Assembly: GCF_009884975.1 (NCBI RefSeq)
Contig: NZ_CP041970.1
Coordinates: 1,116,001 to 1,180,000 of the forward strand
Length of the DNA: 64,000 nt
Source: Acinetobacter dispersus
GTDB taxonomy: Bacteria > Pseudomonadota > Gammaproteobacteria > Pseudomonadales > Moraxellaceae
Reading direction: 5' to 3'
In this document: positions 16,421 to 24,261 of the stretch, one piece after another
Position numbering within the stretch: the first letter of the stretch is position 1
How the letters are laid out: each line of letters opens with the position of its first letter
Position numbers and translations under genes: made by a program
Notes under the pieces: generated by a model
What the model saw: the letters and a program-made list of their open reading frames with translations, nothing else
Told to the model about the DNA's origin: nothing
Databases searched by the model: none

Positions 16421-16584
16421 ATCAAATCTCTCAAACCACGAAAATTATGAATTGCATAATTTTAATACATATTGCGTAACTATATTCGCTCTGCTAGTCT
16501 TTTTAACGACTTTAATGGATATTTAAATCTATATTTGGAATTTTAGATCGATAAACTGGAAGAATCAAAAAAGGGAAGATAAGA

Positions 16585-17847
16585 ATGTTAAAAGATACCA
16601 ATATAGAGGCAGGCACTTCAAAACAAGCAATCGTGATTACACTCATCCTATGTTTCATTTTTGCCATTATTGAAGGATTTGATCTGCAATCTATGGGTGT
16701 TGCTGCACCACGGATGAAAGCAGAAATGCTGTTAAACAGTACCGAGATGGGCTGGGTGTTCAGTGCCGCGGTTCTAGGCACATTACCAGGTGCGTTGATC
16801 GCTGGACGAATTGCTGATTCGATTGGTCGCAAAAAAGTATTTATCACTTCGATTGCAATTTTTGGGCTGATGTCCTTACTGACACCATTTACCAAAGATT
16901 TGAACTCTTTACTTTTAGTTCGCTTTCTGACTGGACTCGGCATGGGTGGGGCTTTGCCCATCGTGATTACCATGGTTTCTGAAGCGGTACCTGAAAAGTA
17001 TAAAGCGACGGCTGTCAGTGCGATGTATTGCGGTATGCCGATTGGAGGCGTTTTAACCTCTGTGGTTGCTTTGTCTCTGACAGCAGATCATGAATGGCGA
17101 CATATCTTTTATATTGGTGGGATTGCACCTTTAATTTTAGTTCCTATTCTTATTTTATTTTTACCTGAATCAAAAGCTTATTTAAATAAAATCCCTCAGG
17201 CCACCACACAGAAACAAAGCGTGATAGACGTTTTATTTGCGAAACCACGTGTTGTGGTGACATCTACGCTGTGGCTCAGCTTTTTTGGTACTTTGCTGGT
17301 TTTAGCATTGTTTCAGAACTGGTTACCGACGTTAATCTCAGGACTGGGACTCAATAAGCAACAAGCCAGTTATATTCAGATTGGCTTTAATTTGGGTGGT
17401 TCTATCGGTGTATTGATTTTAGGTTTAATGTTGGATCGACTGAATAAATTCTTTATCGTTGCCAGTGTTTATGCGGGCATTCTGGTTTCATTGATTGGTC
17501 TAGCTTATTCCAATAGCGCGTCGAGTTTTATCTTGTTTGCTACATGTTGTGGTATGTTCGTGATTGGTTGCCAGTCAATTTTATACACCTTGGCAGCCAA
17601 GTATTATCCTACTGAAATGCGAGGCACAGGAGTGGGGGCTGCGGTTGCTGTAGGACGCTTAGGTGCTTTTGCAGGGCCTTTAGTTGCAGGTTATCTACTC
17701 GGAACTGGGCAAAGTGAGATTGTTGTAATTGCCTCTAGTATTCCTATGATCTTATTGGCTGCAATCTCTGCATTAATTTTACTGCGTAAGCCAGAGCATT
17801 CAATTACTCGGAAAGAACCTTTAGGCACAGTGACATCTTCACTTTAA
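16585..17847 (+). CDS. MFS transporter, aromatic acid:H+ symporter (AAHS) type
   Basis: A 420-residue, 12-helix transporter preceded by AGGGAAGATAAG. The AAHS signature is near the start (EGFDLQSMGVAAPRM), with the MFS loop motif GRIADSIGRKKVF between helices 2 and 3 and RFLTGLGMGGALP in helix 4. Relatives (PcaK, BenK, VanK, MhpT) import benzoate, hydroxybenzoate or phenylpropionate. No aromatic catabolic genes are adjacent, so the substrate is not predicted further. A 10-bp hairpin follows the stop codon. Confidence 0.85.
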   Translation: MLKDTNIEAGTSKQAIVITLILCFIFAIIEGFDLQSMGVAAPRMKAEMLLNSTEMGWVFSAAVLGTLPGALIAGRIADSIGRKKVFITSIAIFGLMSLLTPFTKDLNSLLLVRFLTGLGMGGALPIVITMVSEAVPEKYKATAVSAMYCGMPIGGVLTSVVALSLTADHEWRHIFYIGGIAPLILVPILILFLPESKAYLNKIPQATTQKQSVIDVLFAKPRVVVTSTLWLSFFGTLLVLALFQNWLPTLISGLGLNKQQASYIQIGFNLGGSIGVLILGLMLDRLNKFFIVASVYAGILVSLIGLAYSNSASSFILFATCCGMFVIGCQSILYTLAAKYYPTEMRGTGVGAAVAVGRLGAFAGPLVAGYLLGTGQSEIVVIASSIPMILLAAISALILLRKPEHSITRKEPLGTVTSSL

Positions 17848-17859
17848 GCATAGCGTAAA

Positions 17860-17888
17860 CCTTGACGGTAAGAACGAAACCGTCAAGG
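17860..17888. terminator. Hairpin between the convergent MFS and SRPBCC genes
   Basis: CCTTGACGGT and ACCGTCAAGG form a perfect 10-bp stem with a 9-base loop; no T-run follows. Confidence 0.5.
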
Positions 17889-17906
17889 AGCAATGCCTAA
17901 ACAACA

Positions 17907-18338
17907 TTAAAATTTTAGTTTTTTCAGACCACGGTTGATACCGTTTTGTAGTGCAGCCTTAATAATTGGACCAATCAAAGGAACACGGCCTTTAAAGCTA
18001 ATGGTGTAATCTAAGCGAGTGCGATCACCGCCTAAATCTGTAAATTTCATAACACCACGATGCGCTTTAATTGGACTAATGCCACTGGTAATCGCATATT
18101 CAATCAATTCATTTTCTTGGTAAACCAAGTTGGTTTCAACAAATGACGGAGCTAAAGGAATAGAAAGTTTACGCGCAGAGCCAACGCCATTTCGAGCATC
18201 TTTACCATTTTTAATGCGTGTGATTTTTGCAGGTGCAAATATTTTGTTGAGATTTTCATGTTCACTGAGAACTGCAAACACCTTATCTATCGGTGCATTG
18301 AATTCTTGTATTATCTTGACCTGTTGTGTTTTTAACAT
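17907..18338 (-). CDS. SRPBCC-fold (START/Bet v1-like) protein
   Basis: A 143-residue protein. The start IIQEFNAPIDKVFAVLSEHENLNKIFAPAKITRIKNG and later GDRTRLDYTISFKGRVPLIGPIIKAAL match polyketide cyclase/dehydratase-like SRPBCC proteins, which bind hydrophobic ligands in a helix-grip cavity. No catalytic motif is evident. It is a single gene, convergent with the MFS gene. Confidence 0.75.
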   Translation of the reverse strand: MLKTQQVKIIQEFNAPIDKVFAVLSEHENLNKIFAPAKITRIKNGKDARNGVGSARKLSIPLAPSFVETNLVYQENELIEYAITSGISPIKAHRGVMKFTDLGGDRTRLDYTISFKGRVPLIGPIIKAALQNGINRGLKKLKF

Positions 18339-18495
18339 ATTGGAACCCTTCCAAACAAATTGACATAATGAATTGTCAGTATTTGGATGTTAGCATGCTT
18401 TTTGTCCATTCTGAATTTGTCTTTATCGGAAATTCACATGCTTTTTTATACAGCTCAGTCATGTCGATTTTCAGATTGAGCATAGTAGCAAGATT

Positions 18496-18606
18496 TTATT
18501 GGAATTGACTTGGCACGATAGCTGTCCAACGTTTATAAACTTGGGAAAACGTAGATAAATCAGAGAAACCAAATTGTTCTTTGAACTGTGTGAGACTAAA
18601 TTTCCT
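18496..18606 (-). pseudogene. Remnant of an AraC-family regulator (C-terminal helix-turn-helix only)
   Basis: The minus strand encodes FKEQFGFSDLSTFSQVYKRW followed by TAIVPSQFQ and a stop. This is the second helix-turn-helix of AraC/XylS proteins (consensus GFSDxSTFSRxFKRWTGxxPSQF). Upstream in the same frame the similarity ends at once, next to a 38-base palindrome, and there is no start codon. About 37 residues of a roughly 300-residue protein survive, so it is a decayed gene end. Confidence 0.7.
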
Positions 18607-18610
18607 GATG

Positions 18611-18648
18611 CCAATAAAAAACTATACCGAGGTATAGTTTTTTATTGG
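18611..18648 (-). terminator. Strong terminator of the cytochrome bd operon (18-bp perfect stem)
   Basis: Two 18-base arms, each with a CTATACC/GGTATAG core and A6/T6 stretch, pair perfectly across a 2-base loop. The minus-strand reading ends in a T-run, 17 bases after the DUF2474 stop. It would work in both directions. Confidence 0.85.
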
Positions 18649-18664
18649 AAGAAAAAAGTTCAGC

Positions 18665-18772
18665 TTAATAAGCAAGTTTTAACAATACTCTAAAGAACAT
18701 CGCGATCACCAATAAACCTAAAAAACCAGCGAGCCAAAGTACGATAAACCATTGTGTTTTAGACAGTTTCAT
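18665..18772 (-). CDS. DUF2474 small membrane protein of cytochrome bd
   Basis: A 35-residue ORF preceded by AGGAGA and starting MKLSKTQWFIVLWLAGFLGL, with one membrane helix and a FRVLLKLAY tail. Position directly behind cydB (its start is 11 bases past the cydB stop) and the Trp-rich N-terminal helix match DUF2474/CydX-like small subunits of bd-type oxidases. CydX stabilises the haems of the E. coli enzyme; an equivalent role here is inferred. Confidence 0.8.
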   Translation of the reverse strand: MKLSKTQWFIVLWLAGFLGLLVIAMFFRVLLKLAY

Positions 18773-18783
18773 TACATCGTCTC

Positions 18784-19788
18784 CTAGTGATAACCTGTAT
18801 CTCCAACCCGTACTTTATCTCTAAACACCCAGTACGATAGGATGGTGTAGCCGATAATGATCGGGATGAGAATTACAGCCCCGACCAGTGCGAATTTCTG
18901 ACTAGAATATGGTGCAGCAGCTTGCCAAATGGTGACCGATGGTGGAATGATATTCGGCCAAAGGCTGATCACAAATCCAGTAAAGGCCAAGAACACTAAG
19001 GCTAAGGTAAAGATAAAGGGCTTTAATTCCTGACGTTGTTTACAAGCTTTTAAAATCAGGAAGGTAAATAGCAAGACCAAAATGGGTACAGGGCTAAAGT
19101 ACAGGAGATTTGGCAAGGCAAACCAACGTGCTGCAATTTCAGGATGGGTCAATGGGGTATAGAGACTGACACCCGCAAAGACCACAAACAAAACAATGAT
19201 CAGTTTAGGCATTAGACCATACATCTTGTCTTGTAATTCATGGTCGGTTTTCATAATCAGCCAACCACAGCCGAGAGCTGCATACATGGCAACCACGCCC
19301 AGTCCGGTAAATAAGGCGAAAGGAGTCAACCAATCCAGACCTGAACCAGAGAAAATACCATTGGTGGTTTGAATCCCTTGAATATAAGCACCTAAAATCA
19401 CGCCTTGCAGGAAACTAGATAGAATTGAGCCCCAGATAAAAGCTTGATCCCATAAATGCTTGGTGCGATTCGCCTTAAAACGAAACTCAAAGGCAACACC
19501 ACGAAAAATCAGTGCAATTACCATCAGGGTAATCGGCATATACAACGCAGACAGTACAGTTGAATACACCAGTGGGAAGGCTGCAAATAAACCTGCACCA
19601 CCGAGTACCATCCATGTTTCATTGCCATCCCAGACAGGCGCCACGGTATTCATCATCACATCACGTTCTTCGCGGCTTTTGATGAAAGGAAACAGAATTC
19701 CAATACCTAGGTCGAAACCATCCAGAATGACATAGATCAGGACACCCAGACCGATAATACCGACCCAAATCAGAGATAAATCAATCAT
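18784..19788 (-). CDS. cydB: Cytochrome bd quinol oxidase subunit II
   Basis: ATG at 19786-19788 is chosen because AGGAG lies just upstream and the product begins MIDLSLIWVGIIGLGVLIYVILDGFDLG, the family start; 334 residues. The conserved PVWDGNETWMVLGGAGLFAAFP and about eight membrane helices are present. It forms the heterodimer with CydA and overlaps the end of cydA by 8 bases, so translation is coupled. The operon ends with the DUF2474 gene and a strong terminator. Confidence 0.93.
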   Translation of the reverse strand: MIDLSLIWVGIIGLGVLIYVILDGFDLGIGILFPFIKSREERDVMMNTVAPVWDGNETWMVLGGAGLFAAFPLVYSTVLSALYMPITLMVIALIFRGVAFEFRFKANRTKHLWDQAFIWGSILSSFLQGVILGAYIQGIQTTNGIFSGSGLDWLTPFALFTGLGVVAMYAALGCGWLIMKTDHELQDKMYGLMPKLIIVLFVVFAGVSLYTPLTHPEIAARWFALPNLLYFSPVPILVLLFTFLILKACKQRQELKPFIFTLALVFLAFTGFVISLWPNIIPPSVTIWQAAAPYSSQKFALVGAVILIPIIIGYTILSYWVFRDKVRVGDTGYH

Positions 19789-21226
19789 GGTGCTTCTCCT
19801 CTTTGGTCTGGTCTTGTTGGTCAATGCTTTCATCAACAGCACTTAAAGGACGCATTGGTGTTTTGAAATGCCCATGACCTGCAGGCTCAATATCCACAGC
19901 TTCAACAAATTGCGGGCCTTTATGCATCAGTTTCAGCATGTAATAGATCCCGATTCCAAACACTACACAGTACACCACTACAAAGATAATCAAGGTAAGA
20001 CCGACTTGTTCGGCGGAAACAGGAGAAAGTGCATCTTTGGTCCGCATCACGCCATAGACCACCCAAGGTTGACGACCAACTTCTGTCGTAAACCAACCTG
20101 CCAGTACCGCGATAAATCCTGATGGCCCCATGACTAAAGCAAAGCGGTGAAACCATTTATTTTCAAAAAGTTTACCCGTTTTCCTGAGCCAAGCACCTGT
20201 GAAGGCAAGTAAAAGCATGAGCATACCTAAGCCAACCATGACACGGAAACTCCAGAATACAATGGTAGAGTTTGGTCGATCTTCAGGTGCGAAGTCTTTT
20301 AAGCCTTTAACTGTACCATCCATAGAATGAGTTAAGATTAGGCTGCCTAGATTTGGAATCGCGATCGCGTATTTGGTGCGTTCTTCTTGCATATCAGGAA
20401 CACCGAATAGGTAGAGAGGCATACCTTCATCATAATTGGTTTCCCAATGCCCCTCCATCGCAGCAAGTTTTGCTGGTTGATGCTCTAAAGTATTTAAACC
20501 ATGTGCATCCCCAACAAATACTTGTAAAGGTGCCAAGACAAGAATAAGCCACATCGCCATAGAGAATGAGGTCTTGACCAAGGCATCACGACGACCTTTG
20601 AGCAAGTGCCAAGCAGCAGTTGCCGCAACCAATAAAGCTGCAACCATAAAGGCTGCAATCGCCATATGTACCAGTCGATAAGGGAAAGATGGGTTAAAGA
20701 CGATTGCCCACCAGTCTGTCGGTACAATAATGCCATTTTCAATGCTAAAACCTTGTGGCGTTTGCATCCAACTATTAGAAGACAGAATCCAGAACATGGA
20801 AATACAGGTACCAATCGCGACCATCAAGGTGGCAAAGAAATGGGCTTTGGGACTAACACGGCCCCAACCAAACAGCATGATGCCTAAGAAACCCGCTTCC
20901 AAGAAGAATGCACTCAATACTTCATAGGTGAGTAGAGGACCTGTGACGCTCCCCGCGATTCGGGAAAACTCACTCCAGTTGGTTCCAAACTGATAGCTCA
21001 TGACGACGCCTGAAACCACCCCCATACCAAAGGCCACAGCAAAGATTTTGACCCAATACTTAAACAGGTCCTTATAAATTGGATCTTTAGTCCGTAACCA
21101 ACGCCACTCTAAAACAGCCAAGAAGCTGGCCAAACCGATAGAAATCGCAGGGAAAATAATATGGAAGGAGACGGTAAAAGCGAATTGTATTCTTGCCAAT
21201 TCGAGTGCAGTAAAACCTAAAGTCAT
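19781..21226 (-). CDS. cydA: Cytochrome bd quinol oxidase subunit I, short Q-loop (CIO-like)
   Basis: A 481-residue, nine-helix subunit that oxidises ubiquinol and reduces O2 without proton pumping. H22 (SFHIIFP), H187 (YRLVHMA), E102 and E110 (LLTYEVLSAFFLEAGFLG) match the haem and proton-channel residues of the family, and GRQPWVVYG is conserved. The length and short periplasmic Q-loop region (after GDAHGLNTLEHQPAKLAAMEGHWET) fit the cyanide-insensitive oxidase (CioA) branch better than E. coli CydA (522 residues). Confidence 0.92.
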   Translation of the reverse strand: MTLGFTALELARIQFAFTVSFHIIFPAISIGLASFLAVLEWRWLRTKDPIYKDLFKYWVKIFAVAFGMGVVSGVVMSYQFGTNWSEFSRIAGSVTGPLLTYEVLSAFFLEAGFLGIMLFGWGRVSPKAHFFATLMVAIGTCISMFWILSSNSWMQTPQGFSIENGIIVPTDWWAIVFNPSFPYRLVHMAIAAFMVAALLVAATAAWHLLKGRRDALVKTSFSMAMWLILVLAPLQVFVGDAHGLNTLEHQPAKLAAMEGHWETNYDEGMPLYLFGVPDMQEERTKYAIAIPNLGSLILTHSMDGTVKGLKDFAPEDRPNSTIVFWSFRVMVGLGMLMLLLAFTGAWLRKTGKLFENKWFHRFALVMGPSGFIAVLAGWFTTEVGRQPWVVYGVMRTKDALSPVSAEQVGLTLIIFVVVYCVVFGIGIYYMLKLMHKGPQFVEAVDIEPAGHGHFKTPMRPLSAVDESIDQQDQTKEEKHHD

Positions 21227-21315
21227 GACCGCACCTCATCTTGTTTTTGATGAGATAAACAGAGGGCTGATAAAGCCTCTACCCAACGAAGAGTATGATT
21301 AGAAATAGAAAACAT
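21223..21315 (-). CDS. Possible 30-residue leader ORF coupled to cydA
   Basis: Immediately before cydA an ATG opens a 30-codon frame (MFSISNHTLRWVEALSALCL then a basic/acidic tail). Its TGA overlaps the cydA ATG as ATGA. It has only a weak ribosome-binding site (AGAG). The arrangement looks like translational coupling or a regulatory leader, but chance is not excluded. I do not recognise the peptide. Confidence 0.35.
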   Translation of the reverse strand: MFSISNHTLRWVEALSALCLSHQKQDEVRS

Positions 21316-21370
21316 GACTATAATCTCTTGAATATAAGTTTTTCAAAACTAAAAAGTTTTGAGCTTCAAG

Positions 21371-21841
21371 TCAGAATGATAGTAATAGTGGTGGTGCTCG
21401 ACCTTGAGGGGTGAGAAAGAGTTGCTGAAGCTGAAAAAAAACATGAAAATAGTTTTCAATAAAAGCCAGAAAACGAACCTGAATCCTGACCAGAATGTGT
21501 TTTAGATCAACATCTGGTAAAGGTAGTACATGGCTATACACCACACAGTATTGACACTGATGGTTTGCATCATGATGATGGTGGCTGGATGTCGTCTTCG
21601 CTTCAGTTGAAAGAGTTGGATGTTTATGCTCTATCACATCATGTTGTGGACTAGGCACATTATGGTGCGAAGTAGTCACATGATGATCATGGAATGAAGA
21701 AGAGTTGTGAGGAGCTTGCAACAAAACTTGGGCAATAGTTTCACATACTGGAGAAACTTGATATTTCTCTGGCAGTAATGGCTGTAAGAACACAGCGATT
21801 TGTAAAAAGATTGCATAGAAGGCTAGCAATCTTCCAATCAT
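21371..21841 (-). CDS. His-rich DUF2946-like exported protein
   Basis: About 156 residues; the start could be ATG 21841 or GTG 21847. An N-terminal hydrophobic segment (GRLLAFYAIFLQIAVFLQPLL) is followed by a central stretch very rich in His (HDHH, SHHN, SHHHHD) and the motif HQCQYCVVYSH, ending in GRAPP. The CxxC-type motif and terminal RAPP are typical of DUF2946 proteins, often linked to copper or other metal handling in the envelope. Metal binding is plausible from composition; the role is unknown. It lies upstream of cydA on the same strand. Confidence 0.65.
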   Translation of the reverse strand: MIGRLLAFYAIFLQIAVFLQPLLPEKYQVSPVCETIAQVLLQAPHNSSSFHDHHVTTSHHNVPSPQHDVIEHKHPTLSTEAKTTSSHHHHDANHQCQYCVVYSHVLPLPDVDLKHILVRIQVRFLAFIENYFHVFFQLQQLFLTPQGRAPPLLLSF

Positions 21842-22106
21842 CAACACCCGATTGATCTCTTTCTGGAAATCATTGGAGAAATACTATAACAAAGAAATCT
21901 CTTTTTTAAAGATATAATTAACGTTTTAATGAAAATACCTGTACTTGTGTACATTTTAAATACTTATCGAGAATATGATCTTAAATTTTTGTGTTTTACT
22001 CATACTTTAAAATTGAAATCAGAACCAGAGTTAAATACTCGAGAATAAATAACACAAATAATCTAGGTATGTTAGGCTGATGAGTTTTTCTTAAGAAACA
22101 GCTGCT

Positions 22107-23036
22107 ATGACGTATGAACGGAAATCTAAGGCAGGGAAGTTTCAATGGTCATTTCTACGACCGAAATATTGGGCAATATGGGTCGCTTTAATTATTTTAA
22201 TGATATTTTCAATCCTTCCATGGGCAATACAATGGAGAATTGCGGACATTCTGTCTAAATTGGCTTGGAAATCTCTCAAATCTAGACGTAAGACTACAAT
22301 TAGAAACCTAGAAATCTGCTTTCCAGAAAAAAGTGAAGCCCAAATACAAAAAGAAGCGAAGCAGGTATTCTTTAATATGATGTTAGGGTTATTTGAAGCA
22401 TTAAACGCTTGGTACAAGCCACATTGGTTTAAAAATAGAATACACATCAAAGGTTTGGAACACCTTAAGACTTCGGAAGACAAAGGGATAATACTTTTAG
22501 GAACACACACCACGCTATTAGATGCTGGCGGTTTTGTATGTGGTCGTTTTTTCAACTTAGATGTTGTTTATCGCCCTCAAAACAACCCGCTGCTTGATAT
22601 GCTGATTTATCGATGTAGAGCTACAATTTATCAAAATCAGATTGCTAAAGATGATATGAAAGGATTAATTTCAAATCTAAAAAATGGACATGCAATTTGG
22701 TATAGCCCAGATCAAGATTTTGGGTTAAAGCAAGGGGTGATGGCACCATTTTTTGGAATAGAGGCTGCAACAGTCACGGCCCACAGAAGATTGATTAAAA
22801 TAACAAAAGCTTCGGCAATTCCTTTGTTTTTCTATCGTGATGGCGATATAAGAAACCCTCAATATCATGTTTTACTCGAACCGGCTTTAGAAAACTTTCC
22901 AAGTCTTGATGAAGTTGAAGATGCTACGCGAGTCAATTTAGTGATTGAAAATCAGATAAAAATGTACCCGACACAATATATGTGGTTCCATCGTCGTTTT
23001 AAAACGAGACCTGCTGGGTATGAAAAAATCTATTAA
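22107..23036 (+). CDS. Lipid A biosynthesis acyltransferase (LpxL/HtrB family)
   Basis: A 309-residue protein with one N-terminal membrane anchor (YWAIWVALIILMIFSILPWAIQW). The acyltransferase HX4D motif is H134-TTLL-D139, followed by VVYRPQNNPLLDMLIYRCR and IWYSPDQDFGLKQGVMAPFFG. This order is standard for Kdo-dependent late acyltransferases, which add the secondary acyl chains to lipid A at the inner membrane. It is a single gene followed by a hairpin. Which chain (LpxL or LpxM) cannot be told from sequence reading alone. Confidence 0.88.
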   Translation: MTYERKSKAGKFQWSFLRPKYWAIWVALIILMIFSILPWAIQWRIADILSKLAWKSLKSRRKTTIRNLEICFPEKSEAQIQKEAKQVFFNMMLGLFEALNAWYKPHWFKNRIHIKGLEHLKTSEDKGIILLGTHTTLLDAGGFVCGRFFNLDVVYRPQNNPLLDMLIYRCRATIYQNQIAKDDMKGLISNLKNGHAIWYSPDQDFGLKQGVMAPFFGIEAATVTAHRRLIKITKASAIPLFFYRDGDIRNPQYHVLLEPALENFPSLDEVEDATRVNLVIENQIKMYPTQYMWFHRRFKTRPAGYEKIY

Positions 23037-23152
23037 ATCCGTCTTTGATAAATAACAGCCCTATTTTAAAAATCTATAATTATCTGAATGCATTAGCAAA
23101 TAACGTATTGGTAGATCTAAGCAGTAATAGGGTTCACAAGTTAAGTTTAATC

Positions 23153-23187
23153 CGATCTTTGTGTCTGTTTTGAAGACACAAAGATCG
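23153..23187. terminator. Hairpin after the acyltransferase gene
   Basis: CGATCTTTGTGTC and GACACAAAGATCG pair perfectly (13 bp, 9-base loop) between two convergent genes. Confidence 0.6.
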
Positions 23188-23262
23188 TCTTAATTGTGAC
23201 TATTTTTCTATTCTGTTCAGATTCAAACTTTAAAAAGCTAAAAACTGTAAAGCAAGATCAAA

Positions 23263-24123
23263 CTAAACGGGCATATCTAAATCATCAAAACTTTCTAAGG
23301 TTTTTCCTGCATCAAGATGTTTTTGATAATATTCAAGTCGCACTTCATCCAATACTGTACTGGAAAGACCGACATTCCAATAACCAGTGACCTGTACATC
23401 TTTTTTAGGCAGCAATTTTTCTTCTATAAAAAACTGACGAATTGCTCTGGCTTCATTGCGTTCGCATGCAGCCCAAACGGTAATGTTATTCACCTGTTTA
23501 AATTGATAGGCCGCTTTAAGCAGCAGACCCATTTTCCCAGCTTGGTCTTGGCGTTCGCGAAGTAATAAATGCATCTGTACCTTTAAGCACTTAGGAAGGT
23601 ATGTCAGGATCTGCGGCTCAGAACTCTCGATAAAAATATCAGCACTGCTCTCATCTGGCCAAAATTTTAGAATTGAATAAAGTGCTGGAAGGGCCGTTTC
23701 ATCTGCAAACATGACAACATGTTTTTTCTCATTAAAATTTGGGACAAAGTGTGGTCTTGGCCCAATTAATTGAGTTTTTGTGCCTATTTTTGCCGTATGT
23801 ACCCACTGCATAGCAGGACTTTCATCTTCATGTTCAATCAGATCTATTTCAACTTCATATTTGTCTCGATCAAATGAACGAATCGTATAAACACGGGTTA
23901 ATAGGGTACTGTCAGCGGTTTGGGAAACCCCTAAGCGAACAGCTAAATTCGGCTTATCCCATAAATCAGGTTGATCAGTATCAATTTTTCCATATACACG
24001 GAGGATGCTTGGGAACGGTCTTGATATGGCTGTAATAGTCATTTCAATCTGTTCCAGATTTCTCATATGGTCATTTTGTTTCAGTATATTTTTATCATTC
24101 GAAATTTGATTTTGCGTCGTCAT
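23263..24123 (-). CDS. Siderophore-interacting protein (ferric-chelate reductase, ViuB-like)
   Basis: ATG at 24121-24123 gives MTTQNQISNDKN and 286 residues; longer starts (24141, 24159) lack a better ribosome-binding site. The FAD-binding motif TRVYTIRSFD is present, as is the SIP-specific region WVHTAKIGTKTQLIGPRPHF and a C-terminal NAD(P)H-binding-like half (VVMFADETALPALYSIL, WAACERNEARAIRQFF). The family releases iron from imported siderophores in the cytosol. A Fur-like box 53 bases upstream indicates iron control. No siderophore biosynthesis genes are adjacent; a receptor lies at 28.2 kb. Confidence 0.88.
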   Translation of the reverse strand: MTTQNQISNDKNILKQNDHMRNLEQIEMTITAISRPFPSILRVYGKIDTDQPDLWDKPNLAVRLGVSQTADSTLLTRVYTIRSFDRDKYEVEIDLIEHEDESPAMQWVHTAKIGTKTQLIGPRPHFVPNFNEKKHVVMFADETALPALYSILKFWPDESSADIFIESSEPQILTYLPKCLKVQMHLLLRERQDQAGKMGLLLKAAYQFKQVNNITVWAACERNEARAIRQFFIEEKLLPKKDVQVTGYWNVGLSSTVLDEVRLEYYQKHLDAGKTLESFDDLDMPV

Positions 24124-24175
24124 TATCAATTTACTCAACATTATTAAGTGAAATTTCACCCATTATGCATGATAA

Positions 24176-24190
24176 TGATAATTATTTGCA
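24176..24190 (-). promoter_or_regulatory. Fur box upstream of the siderophore-interacting protein
   Basis: TGATAAT-T-ATTTGCA matches 12 of 14 consensus positions and is extended on one side by a second GATAAT (24171-24176). Confidence 0.7.
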
Positions 24191-24208
24191 ATTAAATAAT
24201 AAAAGCGA

Positions 24209-24244
24209 CTTGAACTAGAGAACATGTTTGTTCTCTAGTTCAAG
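24209..24244 (-). terminator. 16-bp perfect hairpin after the 503-residue gene
   Basis: The arms at 24209-24224 and 24229-24244 are exact complements around a 4-base loop. It lies 17 bases past the stop of the minus-strand gene and upstream of the SIP promoter. There is no clear T-run, so terminator is likely but not certain. Confidence 0.55.
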
Positions 24245-24261
24245 TATGCAATCCGTTAAGA

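Noticed and set aside
18326..18508. Plus-strand 60-codon frame beside the SRPBCC gene
   Set aside because: No ribosome-binding site or family resemblance; it covers the promoter of the SRPBCC gene and part of the AraC remnant.
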